Assembly (NCBI GenBank): GCA_000433735.1
Contig: HF998323.1
Location: 28,090-43,068 of the forward strand
DNA from: Clostridium sp. CAG:167
Lineage (GTDB): Bacteria > Bacillota > Clostridia > Lachnospirales > Lachnospiraceae
Length of the DNA: 14,979 bases
Direction: 5' to 3'
Position 1 is the first letter of the stretch. Each line of letters begins with the position of its first letter. Under the pieces are notes generated by a model. That model did not search any database. It was not told where the DNA came from and saw only the letters and a program-made list of their open reading frames with translations. Below, one piece after another: positions 6,029 to 13,364 of this stretch. A program made the translations under genes and the position numbers.

Positions 6029-7795
6029 TCACATTTTATCCGGTGCTTCAAATCCCAGAAGGTCAATACACTGCTCCAGCACCTTCTGTACCAGCCGGAT
6101 CAGACAAAGATATGAATTTCTTCTCTTTTCATCTTCTTCTGCCAAAATTTTTGTCTCATGGTAAAAATGGTTAAACGCCTCGGATAATTCATAAATGTAC
6201 TGGCAGATCTTGTGCGGTGCCAGTTCTTTGTATGCGCTTTCCACTGCATCTGCAAATTTACCCAGTGTCAGATAAAGTTGGGTCTCACTTTCGCTGACAG
6301 GAGCCTCGTACTGAACCTCCTCCGGCATTTTTCCTCCCTGAGATACATATTTCTGGATCAAAGACTTAATCCTTACGATGGTATACAGAATATATGGTCC
6401 TGTATTTCCTTCAAAGGAAGCAAATCTCTCCACATCAAAAATGTAATCCTTAGAAGCCTGATTGGACAGATCTCCATATTTCAGAGCTGCCAGTCCTACC
6501 TGGCCGGCAATATTTCTCGCTTCTTCTTCACTGTAATCCCGGTTCTCCATTATCTTCTTGTACACTTCGTCGCTGATCATTTCCCGGAGGCTCTGCAGAC
6601 GGAGCACACCGCCATCTCTTGTTTTAAACGGTTTGCCGTCTTTTCCGTTCATTGTACCAAATCCAATGAAATCCAGCTGCATACCCGGCTCTACGATACC
6701 GGTTTTCTTTGCCACACGGAATACCTGTGTAAAGTGAAGAGACTGTCTTTTGTCTGCCAGATAAATGATCTGATCCGGCTGGAACAATTTCATACGCTCT
6801 ACGATGGTAGCCAGATCCGTGGTAGCATACAAAGTAGCCCCGTTGGATTTAACGATGATACACGGAGGAAGTTCTTTTTTATCTCCCTCTTCTGTTACAT
6901 CTACTACCAGGGCACCTTCACTCTCATAAGCAAAACCGTCCTTCTTCATCTTCTCAACCATATCCGGTATATATGGCTGTACATCGCTTTCTTTCTTCCA
7001 GATATCAAATTCCACACTTAATTTGTCGTAATTTTTCTTCAGATCTGCAATGGATACATTCAGTATATGCTGCCACAGAGCACGATATCCGGCATCTCCT
7101 TCCTGAAGTCTGGCAGTAGCCTGCTGGGCCTCCTGCAGATAATCCTTATGTTCCTTTGAATAACCACTGGCATATGGATATATTTCCTCCAGATCACTAA
7201 TGGTAAAAGGTGCTTCTTCCGGATATTCTCCCTGAAAACTCTCGTCAAAATAAGGAAGTTCCGGCTGTCTTTTCTTCAACTCTGTAATGATCAGACCGAT
7301 CTGGAGTCCCCAGTCTCCCAGGTGTACATCACCAATTACCTTATTTCCCATAAAACGGCAGATGCGCTTCACGCTTTCTCCGATAACAGCAGAACGGAGA
7401 TGTCCTACATGCAGTGGTTTCGCCACATTCGGGCCGCCATAATCAATGACGATGGTCTTTTTCTCCGGCATGGATACACCCAGCTTTTCATCTTGATCCA
7501 TCTCTTTTGCCTGTTCTGCCAGAAACGCACCACTTACCGATATATTGATAAATCCCGGATTTACTGCTTCTATTTTTGAAAACATGGCATCTTCCAGCAA
7601 CGGTGCAATCACTTCCTGTGCGATCTGGATCGGTGCTTTCTTGTATGCCTTGGCTGCCGCCATGGCTCCGTTACACTGATACTGGCACAGGTCCGGGCGG
7701 TTTGAGACAGAAACCATACCATATTTCTTGTCATACCCTGCTTTTACAAAACTTTCTGTTATCTTTTCTTTAATCCATTCAATGGTCTTTTTCAT
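6029..7795 (-). CDS. argS: Arginyl-tRNA synthetase
   Basis: Class Ia synthetase that charges tRNA-Arg with arginine in the cytoplasm. At 588 residues it is full length. The N-terminal ArgRS-specific domain (about 1-105) ends in the segment GFINISVS. The catalytic core starts IDYGGPNVAKPLHVGHLRS, with the HIGH-type motif HVGH at 129-132. The KMSKS position is taken by KTRDGG (391-396), as in many ArgRS enzymes. The DALR anticodon-binding domain fills the C-terminus from about 470 and ends near LLGFEAPDKM. The ATG at 7795 has AAAGG about 11 bases upstream. The gene begins 31 bases after aroA and has a good internal promoter in the aroA 3' end. No frameshift or missing motif is seen. Confidence 0.98.
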   Translation of the reverse strand: MKKTIEWIKEKITESFVKAGYDKKYGMVSVSNRPDLCQYQCNGAMAAAKAYKKAPIQIAQEVIAPLLEDAMFSKIEAVNPGFINISVSGAFLAEQAKEMDQDEKLGVSMPEKKTIVIDYGGPNVAKPLHVGHLRSAVIGESVKRICRFMGNKVIGDVHLGDWGLQIGLIITELKKRQPELPYFDESFQGEYPEEAPFTISDLEEIYPYASGYSKEHKDYLQEAQQATARLQEGDAGYRALWQHILNVSIADLKKNYDKLSVEFDIWKKESDVQPYIPDMVEKMKKDGFAYESEGALVVDVTEEGDKKELPPCIIVKSNGATLYATTDLATIVERMKLFQPDQIIYLADKRQSLHFTQVFRVAKKTGIVEPGMQLDFIGFGTMNGKDGKPFKTRDGGVLRLQSLREMISDEVYKKIMENRDYSEEEARNIAGQVGLAALKYGDLSNQASKDYIFDVERFASFEGNTGPYILYTIVRIKSLIQKYVSQGGKMPEEVQYEAPVSESETQLYLTLGKFADAVESAYKELAPHKICQYIYELSEAFNHFYHETKILAEEDEKRRNSYLCLIRLVQKVLEQCIDLLGFEAPDKM

Positions 7796-7826
7796 GAATT
7801 TTACAACCTTTCCTCTGTCATTACAT

Positions 7827-9158
7827 TTATTTGTTTATCTTAGAACTTAACCCCAGATTTGTCAACACCTGGAAATAATTCTCGAATGTCTTGCGGCAGC
7901 ACAGAGGATCATCAATGGTAATCCCCTGCAGTTTCGTACCGATCACTGCAAAGGCCATGGCCATGCGGTGATCTTCATAAGTTTCAAAAGTAACTGTTCT
8001 TTTTCCGTCCCTGTACTCTGTCAACAAATCTTCATCCGGCCGGATCAAAAGACCGTCATCTCTCTCCTGACAGGCAATCCCCATGCGGTTTAACTCCGTG
8101 GCAATTGCTTTGATCCGGTCTGACTCCTGCTTTCTTATATGGCCTACACCGGTGATAACCGTCTCGCCTGCGGCAAACACACTGACCGCCGCCAGCGTCA
8201 TGGTCTGGTCCGAAAAATCACTCATATTCACATGAATTCCCTGAAGTTTTCCTGCTCCGGCTCCTGTCAGGACGATTCCCTCCGGCGTATCTTCACAGTG
8301 GCATCCCATCTTCTCCAGCACTTTGAGAAACTGTATATCTCCCTGGCTGCTGTCCCTATGAACATGCATAACCTGGGCCGTTCCCCCATTGATGGCTGCC
8401 ATAGCGTAAAAATAACAGGCGGCTGACACATCCGGTTCGATCTGATATGATCTGGCTTCATAATGCTGACCCGGCAGCACTTTATATACATCTTTTTCTA
8501 CCTGTTCCATGGAACAGCCAAATTCTTTCATCATCTTCATAGATATTTCCACATATGATCTGGCATCTCTCTGTCCTGTCAAGTGTATCTCCAGTCCATC
8601 CCGGCACATCACACCTGCCAATAACAATGCACTTAAAAACTGGCTGCTCTCATCTATATTTAAATCAACCCGTTCCACTTCCTTTTCTTGTCTTCCCTTG
8701 ATATAAAACGGAAAATGGTATGGGGCTTCTCTATATTCAAATTCTACCCCTAACTGCTCCAATGCAAGCAGTAATGGTTTCATGGGTCTCCCCTTCATCT
8801 GTTCTGAAGAAGTCACTTCATACTGTCCCCCTGACAGAGCCAGCATGGCTGTCAGAAATCTGGCGGCTGTCCCGGCACTTCCTACATATACCGACGCCTG
8901 AGAGAGCGGGATTTTCTCCCCCGGTGATGTAATCTGCACACACTTTTCTTCTTCCTGTATCGAAAGCGTATAACCAAGACTTTTCAGTGCCTCCATAAAC
9001 ACTCTGGAATCATCGCTGAAAAGTACCCCCTGCAGTGTAGTGGTCCCCTTTGCCAGTGCTGCCAGTAACAATGCCCTGTTAGTAATACTTTTCGATCCGG
9101 GTACGGTTACTTGTATGTTTTTTTGTTGTTGAAAGGGAGTTAATGTATACTCTTTCAT
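7827..9158 (-). CDS. aroA: 3-phosphoshikimate 1-carboxyvinyltransferase (EPSP synthase)
   Basis: Joins shikimate-3-phosphate and phosphoenolpyruvate to give EPSP, the sixth shikimate-pathway step. The 443-residue protein has all key positions: PGSKSITNRA with Lys23 and Arg28, the PEP loop GSAGTAAR with Gly96 and Arg100, KGRPM (Arg125), SSQF (171-174), SDQTMT with Asp317, KQESDR with Glu345 and Arg348, YEDHRMAMA, and RKTF with Lys423. The start at 9158 has GGAGG 7 bases upstream; an in-frame ATG at 9194 would add twelve residues lying partly in the upstream terminator region and is rejected. Phe101 stands where E. coli AroA has Pro101, in the stretch that shapes glyphosate binding. It is the first gene of the aroA-efp block. 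With the AroD-AroK fusion it supplies three shikimate-pathway activities, and its product is directly downstream of shikimate kinase. Confidence 0.97.
   Translation of the reverse strand: MKEYTLTPFQQQKNIQVTVPGSKSITNRALLLAALAKGTTTLQGVLFSDDSRVFMEALKSLGYTLSIQEEEKCVQITSPGEKIPLSQASVYVGSAGTAARFLTAMLALSGGQYEVTSSEQMKGRPMKPLLLALEQLGVEFEYREAPYHFPFYIKGRQEKEVERVDLNIDESSQFLSALLLAGVMCRDGLEIHLTGQRDARSYVEISMKMMKEFGCSMEQVEKDVYKVLPGQHYEARSYQIEPDVSAACYFYAMAAINGGTAQVMHVHRDSSQGDIQFLKVLEKMGCHCEDTPEGIVLTGAGAGKLQGIHVNMSDFSDQTMTLAAVSVFAAGETVITGVGHIRKQESDRIKAIATELNRMGIACQERDDGLLIRPDEDLLTEYRDGKRTVTFETYEDHRMAMAFAVIGTKLQGITIDDPLCCRKTFENYFQVLTNLGLSSKINK
7837..7865 (-). promoter_or_regulatory. Internal promoter for argS within the aroA 3' end
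   Basis: On the minus strand a perfect TTGACA -35 box (7860-7865), a 17-base spacer and a TAAGAT -10 box (7837-7842, 4/6) lie in the last codons of aroA. The predicted start is about 35 bases before the argS ATG. This would give argS and the genes after it transcription independent of aroA. Confidence 0.6.
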
Positions 9159-9171
9159 AACAGTTCCTCCT

Positions 9172-9205
9172 TGTATAATATGTATTGTCCCCACTTTTGC
9201 AAAAA
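9172..9205 (-). promoter_or_regulatory. Weak candidate promoter for the aroA-efp block
   Basis: On the minus strand a TTGCAA box, starting in the U-tract of the upstream terminator, is followed 16 bases later by TATTAT just before the aroA GGAGG. A start here would leave only a very short leader. The block needs a promoter after the terminator and this is the best I see, but the match is modest. Confidence 0.3.
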
Positions 9206-9250
9206 GAAGTCAGGCTTATAAATCTTGCTTATAAGTCTGACTCTTTTTTT
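9201..9250 (-). terminator. Strong, probably bidirectional terminator after the transketolase genes
   Basis: Two 14-base arms (9208-9221 and 9229-9242) pair around a 7-base loop with one mismatch. On the minus strand the hairpin is followed by TCTTTTT, ending the tal-transketolase transcript about 27 bases past its last stop. On the plus strand the mismatch becomes a G-U pair and CTTTTTTT follows, so it could also stop antisense transcription. Confidence 0.9.
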
Positions 9251-9268
9251 ATAAAACCTGTCGTAATT

Positions 9269-10210
9269 TTATTTTACAAAAGCTTTTACTTCTTTATAAA
9301 TGCTGTCTGCATCCAAGCCATATTTTTTGACCAGTTCTACTGCCGGTCCGGATTCACCAAAGACATCCTGAATACCAATCTTCTTGACAGGTGTTGGTGC
9401 CTTTTCTGCCAATGCATCACACACAGCACTGCCCAGACCACCAATGACGGAGTGTTCTTCCACGGTCACGACTTTTCCTGTCTCTTTGGCTGCTGCCACG
9501 ATCAATTCTTCGTCTAACGGTTTAATGGTGTGGATGTTGATGACTTTGGCATCAATGCCATCCGCTGCCAGCTTTTCCGCTGCCTCTAAGCAGTTAGAAA
9601 CCGGAAGTCCCGTAGCTACGATAGTTACATCCTTTCCTTCTCTTAACACAACGCCCTTGCCGATCTCAAATTTGTAATCCGGTGTATCATTGATCACCGG
9701 CACTGCCAGTCTGCCAAAACGCAGATAGCATGGACCGTCATGAAGATAGGCGGCTCTTACCGCTGCTTTTGCCTCTACATCATCGGATGGAACGATCACC
9801 GTCATGCCCGGAATCGTACGCATCAGGGCAATATCTTCGTTGCACTGATGGGTTGCTCCATCTTCTCCTACAGAGATACCTGCATGGGTTGCTCCGATCT
9901 TTACGTTCAGATGTGGATATCCAATGGAGTTGCGAACCTGTTCAAAGGCTCTTCCTGCCGCAAACATAGCGAATGAACTGGCAAACGGAACTTTTCCGGT
10001 TGTGGCAAGACCTGCTGCCACGCCCATCATATTGCACTCTGCAATACCGCAGTCAATATGTCTTTCCGGAAATGCTTTCTTAAAAATTCCCGTCTTTGTT
10101 GCCGCAGCCAGGTCTGCATCCAGAACAACCAAATTGTCAAACTCCTTACCTAACTCTGCCAGGGCATTTCCATAACTTTCACGGGTTGCAATCTTCTTTA
10201 CTTCTGACAT
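9269..10210 (-). CDS. tkt: Transketolase, C-terminal subunit (split enzyme)
   Basis: Second half of a two-polypeptide transketolase, which moves two-carbon ketol units between sugar phosphates in the non-oxidative pentose-phosphate pathway. The 313 residues cover the pyrimidine-binding domain, with CGIAECN (Glu58, the cofactor-activating glutamate), the FxxFAxxRAxEQVR stretch near 80-93 and GEDGATHQ (116-122). The C-terminal transketolase domain follows from about 190 (VVTVEEHSVIGGLG). Its ATG lies 13 bases inside the upstream subunit gene, with AGGTG in front, so translation is probably coupled and the subunits made in equal amounts. This half alone lacks the diphosphate-binding GDG motif, which is in the partner. 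A terminator follows closely. Confidence 0.96.
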   Translation of the reverse strand: MSEVKKIATRESYGNALAELGKEFDNLVVLDADLAAATKTGIFKKAFPERHIDCGIAECNMMGVAAGLATTGKVPFASSFAMFAAGRAFEQVRNSIGYPHLNVKIGATHAGISVGEDGATHQCNEDIALMRTIPGMTVIVPSDDVEAKAAVRAAYLHDGPCYLRFGRLAVPVINDTPDYKFEIGKGVVLREGKDVTIVATGLPVSNCLEAAEKLAADGIDAKVINIHTIKPLDEELIVAAAKETGKVVTVEEHSVIGGLGSAVCDALAEKAPTPVKKIGIQDVFGESGPAVELVKKYGLDADSIYKEVKAFVK

Positions 10211-11034
10211 AGAGACTCACCTGCTTTCTTCAATTCTTCCATTGCCTGAGCATACTGCTCATCGTTCGGCGCTGTTCCATGCCAGCTTACCTGACCTTCC
10301 ATAAAGGAAACACCTTTTCCTTTTACTGTCTTGGTTATGATGGCCGTTGGTTTGCCTTTCGTTGCTTTTGCCTCATCAAAAGCAGCTTTCAGTGCATCAA
10401 AATCATGACCGTCTACTGTAATCACATGAAAACCAAAGGCTTCAAATTTTTCATCGATAGGATATGGAGAACATACCTCATCAATAGCACCGTCAATCTG
10501 CAGGCCATTGTTATCAATAATGGCTACAAAGTTGTCCAGCTTTCTGTGAGCTGCCAGCATCGCTGCCTCCCATACCTGTCCTTCCTGGATCTCTCCATCT
10601 CCTAAAAGAGTATAAACCCGATAAGAATCGTTGCTCAGTTTTGCAGATATGGCCATACCTACAGCTGCTGATATTCCCTGTCCCAGAGAGCCGGAAGACA
10701 TATCCACACCCGGTATATGTTTTTTATCCGGATGTCCCTGCAGATAAGAACCGATGTGTCGCAGGGTCGGCAGATCTTCCACCGGGAAAAATCCCCTGTT
10801 TGCCAGTGCTGAATAATAACCCGGTGCCGTATGTCCCTTACTTAATACAAAACGGTCTCTGTCCGGTTTATCCGGCTGTTCTGGGTCAATGTTTAATTCC
10901 TCAAAGAACAGATATGTAAAAATATCTGCCGCCGATAACGATCCGCCCGGATGTCCTGACTTTGCACTGTGTACTGCTGTCACGATCCCTTTGCGAACTT
11001 CTACGGCTGTTTTCTGAAGTTCTAACTTGTTCAT
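10198..11034 (-). CDS. tkt: Transketolase, N-terminal subunit (split enzyme)
   Basis: First half of the split transketolase, 278 residues, carrying the thiamine-diphosphate pyrophosphate-binding domain. Visible motifs are SGHPGG with His28, KGHTAP (His68), GSLGQGIS (116-122), and the metal/ThDP motif LLGDGEIQEGQVWEA (144-158) reaching DNNG near 174. The start at 11034 has GGGGGAGG 6 bases upstream and yields the usual MNKLELQKTAVEVRKG opening. An in-frame ATG at 11097 would overlap the transaldolase gene and add 21 unrelated residues, so it is rejected. It starts 19 bases after tal and overlaps the C-terminal subunit gene by 13 bases. Confidence 0.96.
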   Translation of the reverse strand: MNKLELQKTAVEVRKGIVTAVHSAKSGHPGGSLSAADIFTYLFFEELNIDPEQPDKPDRDRFVLSKGHTAPGYYSALANRGFFPVEDLPTLRHIGSYLQGHPDKKHIPGVDMSSGSLGQGISAAVGMAISAKLSNDSYRVYTLLGDGEIQEGQVWEAAMLAAHRKLDNFVAIIDNNGLQIDGAIDEVCSPYPIDEKFEAFGFHVITVDGHDFDALKAAFDEAKATKGKPTAIITKTVKGKGVSFMEGQVSWHGTAPNDEQYAQAMEELKKAGESLCQK

Positions 11035-11053
11035 ATTATGCCTCCCCCGTTGA

Positions 11054-11710
11054 TTATTTTCCGAATACTGCAATATAATCCTTCTGGAACTTCTCAATTC
11101 CGATATCAGTCAAAGGATGTTTGGTCATCTGCTCGATCACATTGTAAGGAACAGTAGCAATATCTGCTCCTGCCAGCGCACAGTCTGTCACATGGATCGG
11201 ATTGCGGACACTGGCTGCAATGATCTCCGTCTCAATGCCATGTACAGCAAAAATATCTGCAATGTTCTGGATCAGATCAATGCCCGGTGTAGAAATGTCA
11301 TCCAGTCTTCCCAGAAATGGAGAAACATAAGCAGCGCCGGCTCTGGCAGCCAGCAGTGCCTGGTTTGCACTGAAGATCAATGTGACATTACACTTGATTC
11401 CTTCGGAAGAAAGCACTTTAGTTGCCTTTAATCCCTCTACTGTCATAGGGATCTTAACTACCATGTTCTCATGGAGTTTGGCAATCTCTCTTCCCTCTTT
11501 GATCATGCCTTCTGCATCGACTGTAGTTGCCTTAACTTCCCCACTGATCGGGCCGTCTACGATGGATGCGATTTCTTTGAGTACCTCTTCCTGACTCTTT
11601 CCACCTTCTTTAGCAATAAGAGAAGGATTTGTTGTTACCCCACAAATAACACCCATTTCATTTGCTTTTTTGATGTCTTCGATTTTAGCTGTGTCTACAA
11701 AAAATTTCAT
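11054..11710 (-). CDS. tal: Transaldolase (small FSA/TalC-type family)
   Basis: Transfers a dihydroxyacetone unit between sugar phosphates, working with transketolase to rearrange pentoses and hexoses. The 218-residue protein is a compact TIM barrel opening MKFFVDTAKIEDIKKA, with VTTNPS at 25-30 and the Schiff-base lysine in VVKIPMT at Lys86. Family members split into transaldolases and fructose-6-phosphate aldolases. Here Glu58 stands where E. coli FsaA has Gln59, Asn108/Thr110 occupy the next pocket, and Phe132 replaces Tyr131. These point to true transaldolase activity. AGGAGG lies 9 bases before the ATG. The gene heads an operon with both transketolase subunits and has a near-consensus promoter. 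Confidence 0.94.
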   Translation of the reverse strand: MKFFVDTAKIEDIKKANEMGVICGVTTNPSLIAKEGGKSQEEVLKEIASIVDGPISGEVKATTVDAEGMIKEGREIAKLHENMVVKIPMTVEGLKATKVLSSEGIKCNVTLIFSANQALLAARAGAAYVSPFLGRLDDISTPGIDLIQNIADIFAVHGIETEIIAASVRNPIHVTDCALAGADIATVPYNVIEQMTKHPLTDIGIEKFQKDYIAVFGK

Positions 11711-11742
11711 TTGGTATACCCTCCTAAATTTTAATTTATATC

Positions 11743-11780
11743 ATATGCTTATTATACAACTGACAAGCATATAATCTCAA
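11743..11780 (-). promoter_or_regulatory. Promoter of the tal-transketolase operon with an operator-like inverted repeat
   Basis: On the minus strand a TTGAGA -35 box (11775-11780) and a perfect TATAAT -10 box (11751-11756) are 18 bases apart. Two perfect 8-base arms (ATATGCTT at 11743-11750, AAGCATAT at 11765-11772) flank the -10 box with a 14-base gap. A protein bound there would block RNA polymerase. The regulator is unknown. Confidence 0.68.
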
Positions 11781-11807
11781 CTGTTTTTTTGTTTTTCACA
11801 CCGGTTT

Positions 11808-13343
11808 TTACTGCGCCTTATAAAAGCACATGCCATCCAGCGTCACTTTGGCGATGCCGTCTATTGCTCCGCCATATCCATACTCCATAGTTGTCCTTCC
11901 CTTTATGTCATATTCGGCAAAATTTCCTGCTGCCGTATCTGCCATAATATAGTGGCTGCCTCTCTGTATGCACAGGCAATTTCCTTTTATACCGATTGGG
12001 AAATTAGCTTTTACTTTTACTTTTTTGTTCTTCTCATCCGTATTAACAGCCACGGCTGTTTTCCTGCCTGCCTGTTCCACAAACAATGTATAACCATCCT
12101 TTGTTTCATTCAGAACCAGAACCGATCCGGTTGTTCCCCAGCGCGATGCCGTACCATCTTCCCATACTTTCTTTTTTAGGCCGTACTTTTTCCAGGCCTT
12201 TTTCGATCCGTACAGGTTTGTCAGTACCGGTTTTACTCCGGCAATGGCATCCAGTTTCAGAAGTCCGGAAGGACTGTCTCCGGTGAGATACATACTCCCG
12301 GCTTTTGGCTCCGACAACGAAGCAATTTTAACTCCTTTCGGAAATGCATAAACTAAAGTAGTCTGTCCACTCTGAAAAGAAGTGGAAAAAATTCTGTCTC
12401 TGCCCTTAACCGTTACTAAGGAATACACATGATCGTATCCATCATAACTAAAGTCTTTTATCTTTTTCGTCTTACTTACCTGTGCTACTCCTGTAACCTT
12501 TCCGGTAGCCCCGACTCTGGCAATCCTTGTAGGTGCGATCTGATACAGCACCTGGTCACCTGACTGATACAGTCTTCTGCCGTGTTCTGACTCCGTGCGG
12601 GTGGTATTTCTCAGTATTCCCTGATTGTCATAGAGATAAATATTTTTATCTCCCGACGGGAACACCGCATACAATCCATTCTCACTTTCATCCCGGCTGT
12701 GTCCTTTGCCGGCACGGATCTTTGATGGTGCCTTGGAAGCAGGCATCGTATACTTGTACACAATCTTCTCACGCTCGGCTCCCTGACTGTCAAGGACCTG
12801 CATCACGATATAATTGGTCTGTCCGGGCACCAGTCCGCTCACTGTAAATTCCTGGACTTCACCCAGATTATCTTCCTGTCCGTTATCCACATATCTGACC
12901 AGATCCGGCACCGAATCATCCTTTACCGTGACGGTGTAACGGATCATTCCTTTGGTGGACAGTTTAAAATAAAAGTAAAAAGAACCCGGGTTGGTGCCAT
13001 AGGGATCGGCCGCAATGATAGGATGTTGAAAGTCTGCATCCAGACGCTTGATCAGGCGTCCCAGACGCTCTGAAACCTTCTTTGACGCATCCACGCTGTA
13101 ACTGCCATTCTCATCAAAATTCAATACATTTTTCCCGTCTCCGGAATTCTTTAATTCTACCGAATTTTCATCCATATCATAACGATATGCCCGGTCCGCA
13201 GACTGATCACTCTGCTCTTTTGTAATGCGGTTTTCAAACGCATTTGATGAACCGCCACCTTTTGTCAAGAAGTAAAAAGTTCCTGCCGTCAACGCTGCCA
13301 ATATAATGGATGTTGCTAAAATCGGCTTCAATACTCTTTTCAT
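11808..13343 (-). CDS. Membrane-anchored extracytoplasmic protein resembling aryl-sulfate sulfotransferase, probably non-catalytic
   Basis: The 511-residue protein begins with two basic residues and a hydrophobic helix (about 7-27, to FYFLTKGGG). It has no lipobox cysteine, so it is probably a signal anchor with the rest outside the membrane. Residues about 105-200 (PIIAADPYGTNPGS, then an Ig-like beta segment with SGLVPGQTNYIV) resemble the N-terminal domain of AssT-type aryl-sulfate sulfotransferases. Residues 225-505 show repeated beta strands (NIYLYDNQGIL, DHVYSLV, SVLVLNE, EYDIKGR) consistent with a propeller. AssT's conserved histidines should fall near 297-306 and 398-406. There I see KDFSYDGYDH and TASRWGTTGS instead, so the usual nucleophile seems absent. 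A GGGAG site precedes the ATG by about 8 bases. The gene follows the beta-CASP gene by 21 bases. Assignment is by eye; an unrelated surface propeller is possible. Confidence 0.55.
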   Translation of the reverse strand: MKRVLKPILATSIILAALTAGTFYFLTKGGGSSNAFENRITKEQSDQSADRAYRYDMDENSVELKNSGDGKNVLNFDENGSYSVDASKKVSERLGRLIKRLDADFQHPIIAADPYGTNPGSFYFYFKLSTKGMIRYTVTVKDDSVPDLVRYVDNGQEDNLGEVQEFTVSGLVPGQTNYIVMQVLDSQGAEREKIVYKYTMPASKAPSKIRAGKGHSRDESENGLYAVFPSGDKNIYLYDNQGILRNTTRTESEHGRRLYQSGDQVLYQIAPTRIARVGATGKVTGVAQVSKTKKIKDFSYDGYDHVYSLVTVKGRDRIFSTSFQSGQTTLVYAFPKGVKIASLSEPKAGSMYLTGDSPSGLLKLDAIAGVKPVLTNLYGSKKAWKKYGLKKKVWEDGTASRWGTTGSVLVLNETKDGYTLFVEQAGRKTAVAVNTDEKNKKVKVKANFPIGIKGNCLCIQRGSHYIMADTAAGNFAEYDIKGRTTMEYGYGGAIDGIAKVTLDGMCFYKAQ

Positions 13344-13364
13344 GCGTACTCTCCCTGTCTTAAT

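Noticed and set aside
6212..7021. 269-codon open frame on the plus strand
   Set aside because: It is antisense to argS, whose conserved motifs are intact; the translation resembles no family and no convincing ribosome binding site is seen.
9159..9194. Upstream ATG for aroA at 9194
   Set aside because: The GGAGG 7 bases before the ATG at 9158 decides the start; the extension is not conserved.
11035..11097. Upstream ATG for the transketolase N-terminal subunit at 11097
   Set aside because: It would overlap tal and bypass the excellent GGGGGAGG site before 11034.
11781..11807. Terminator after the sulfotransferase-like gene
   Set aside because: There are A-runs on the minus strand but no stem followed by a U-tract in the right orientation, so no terminator is called.
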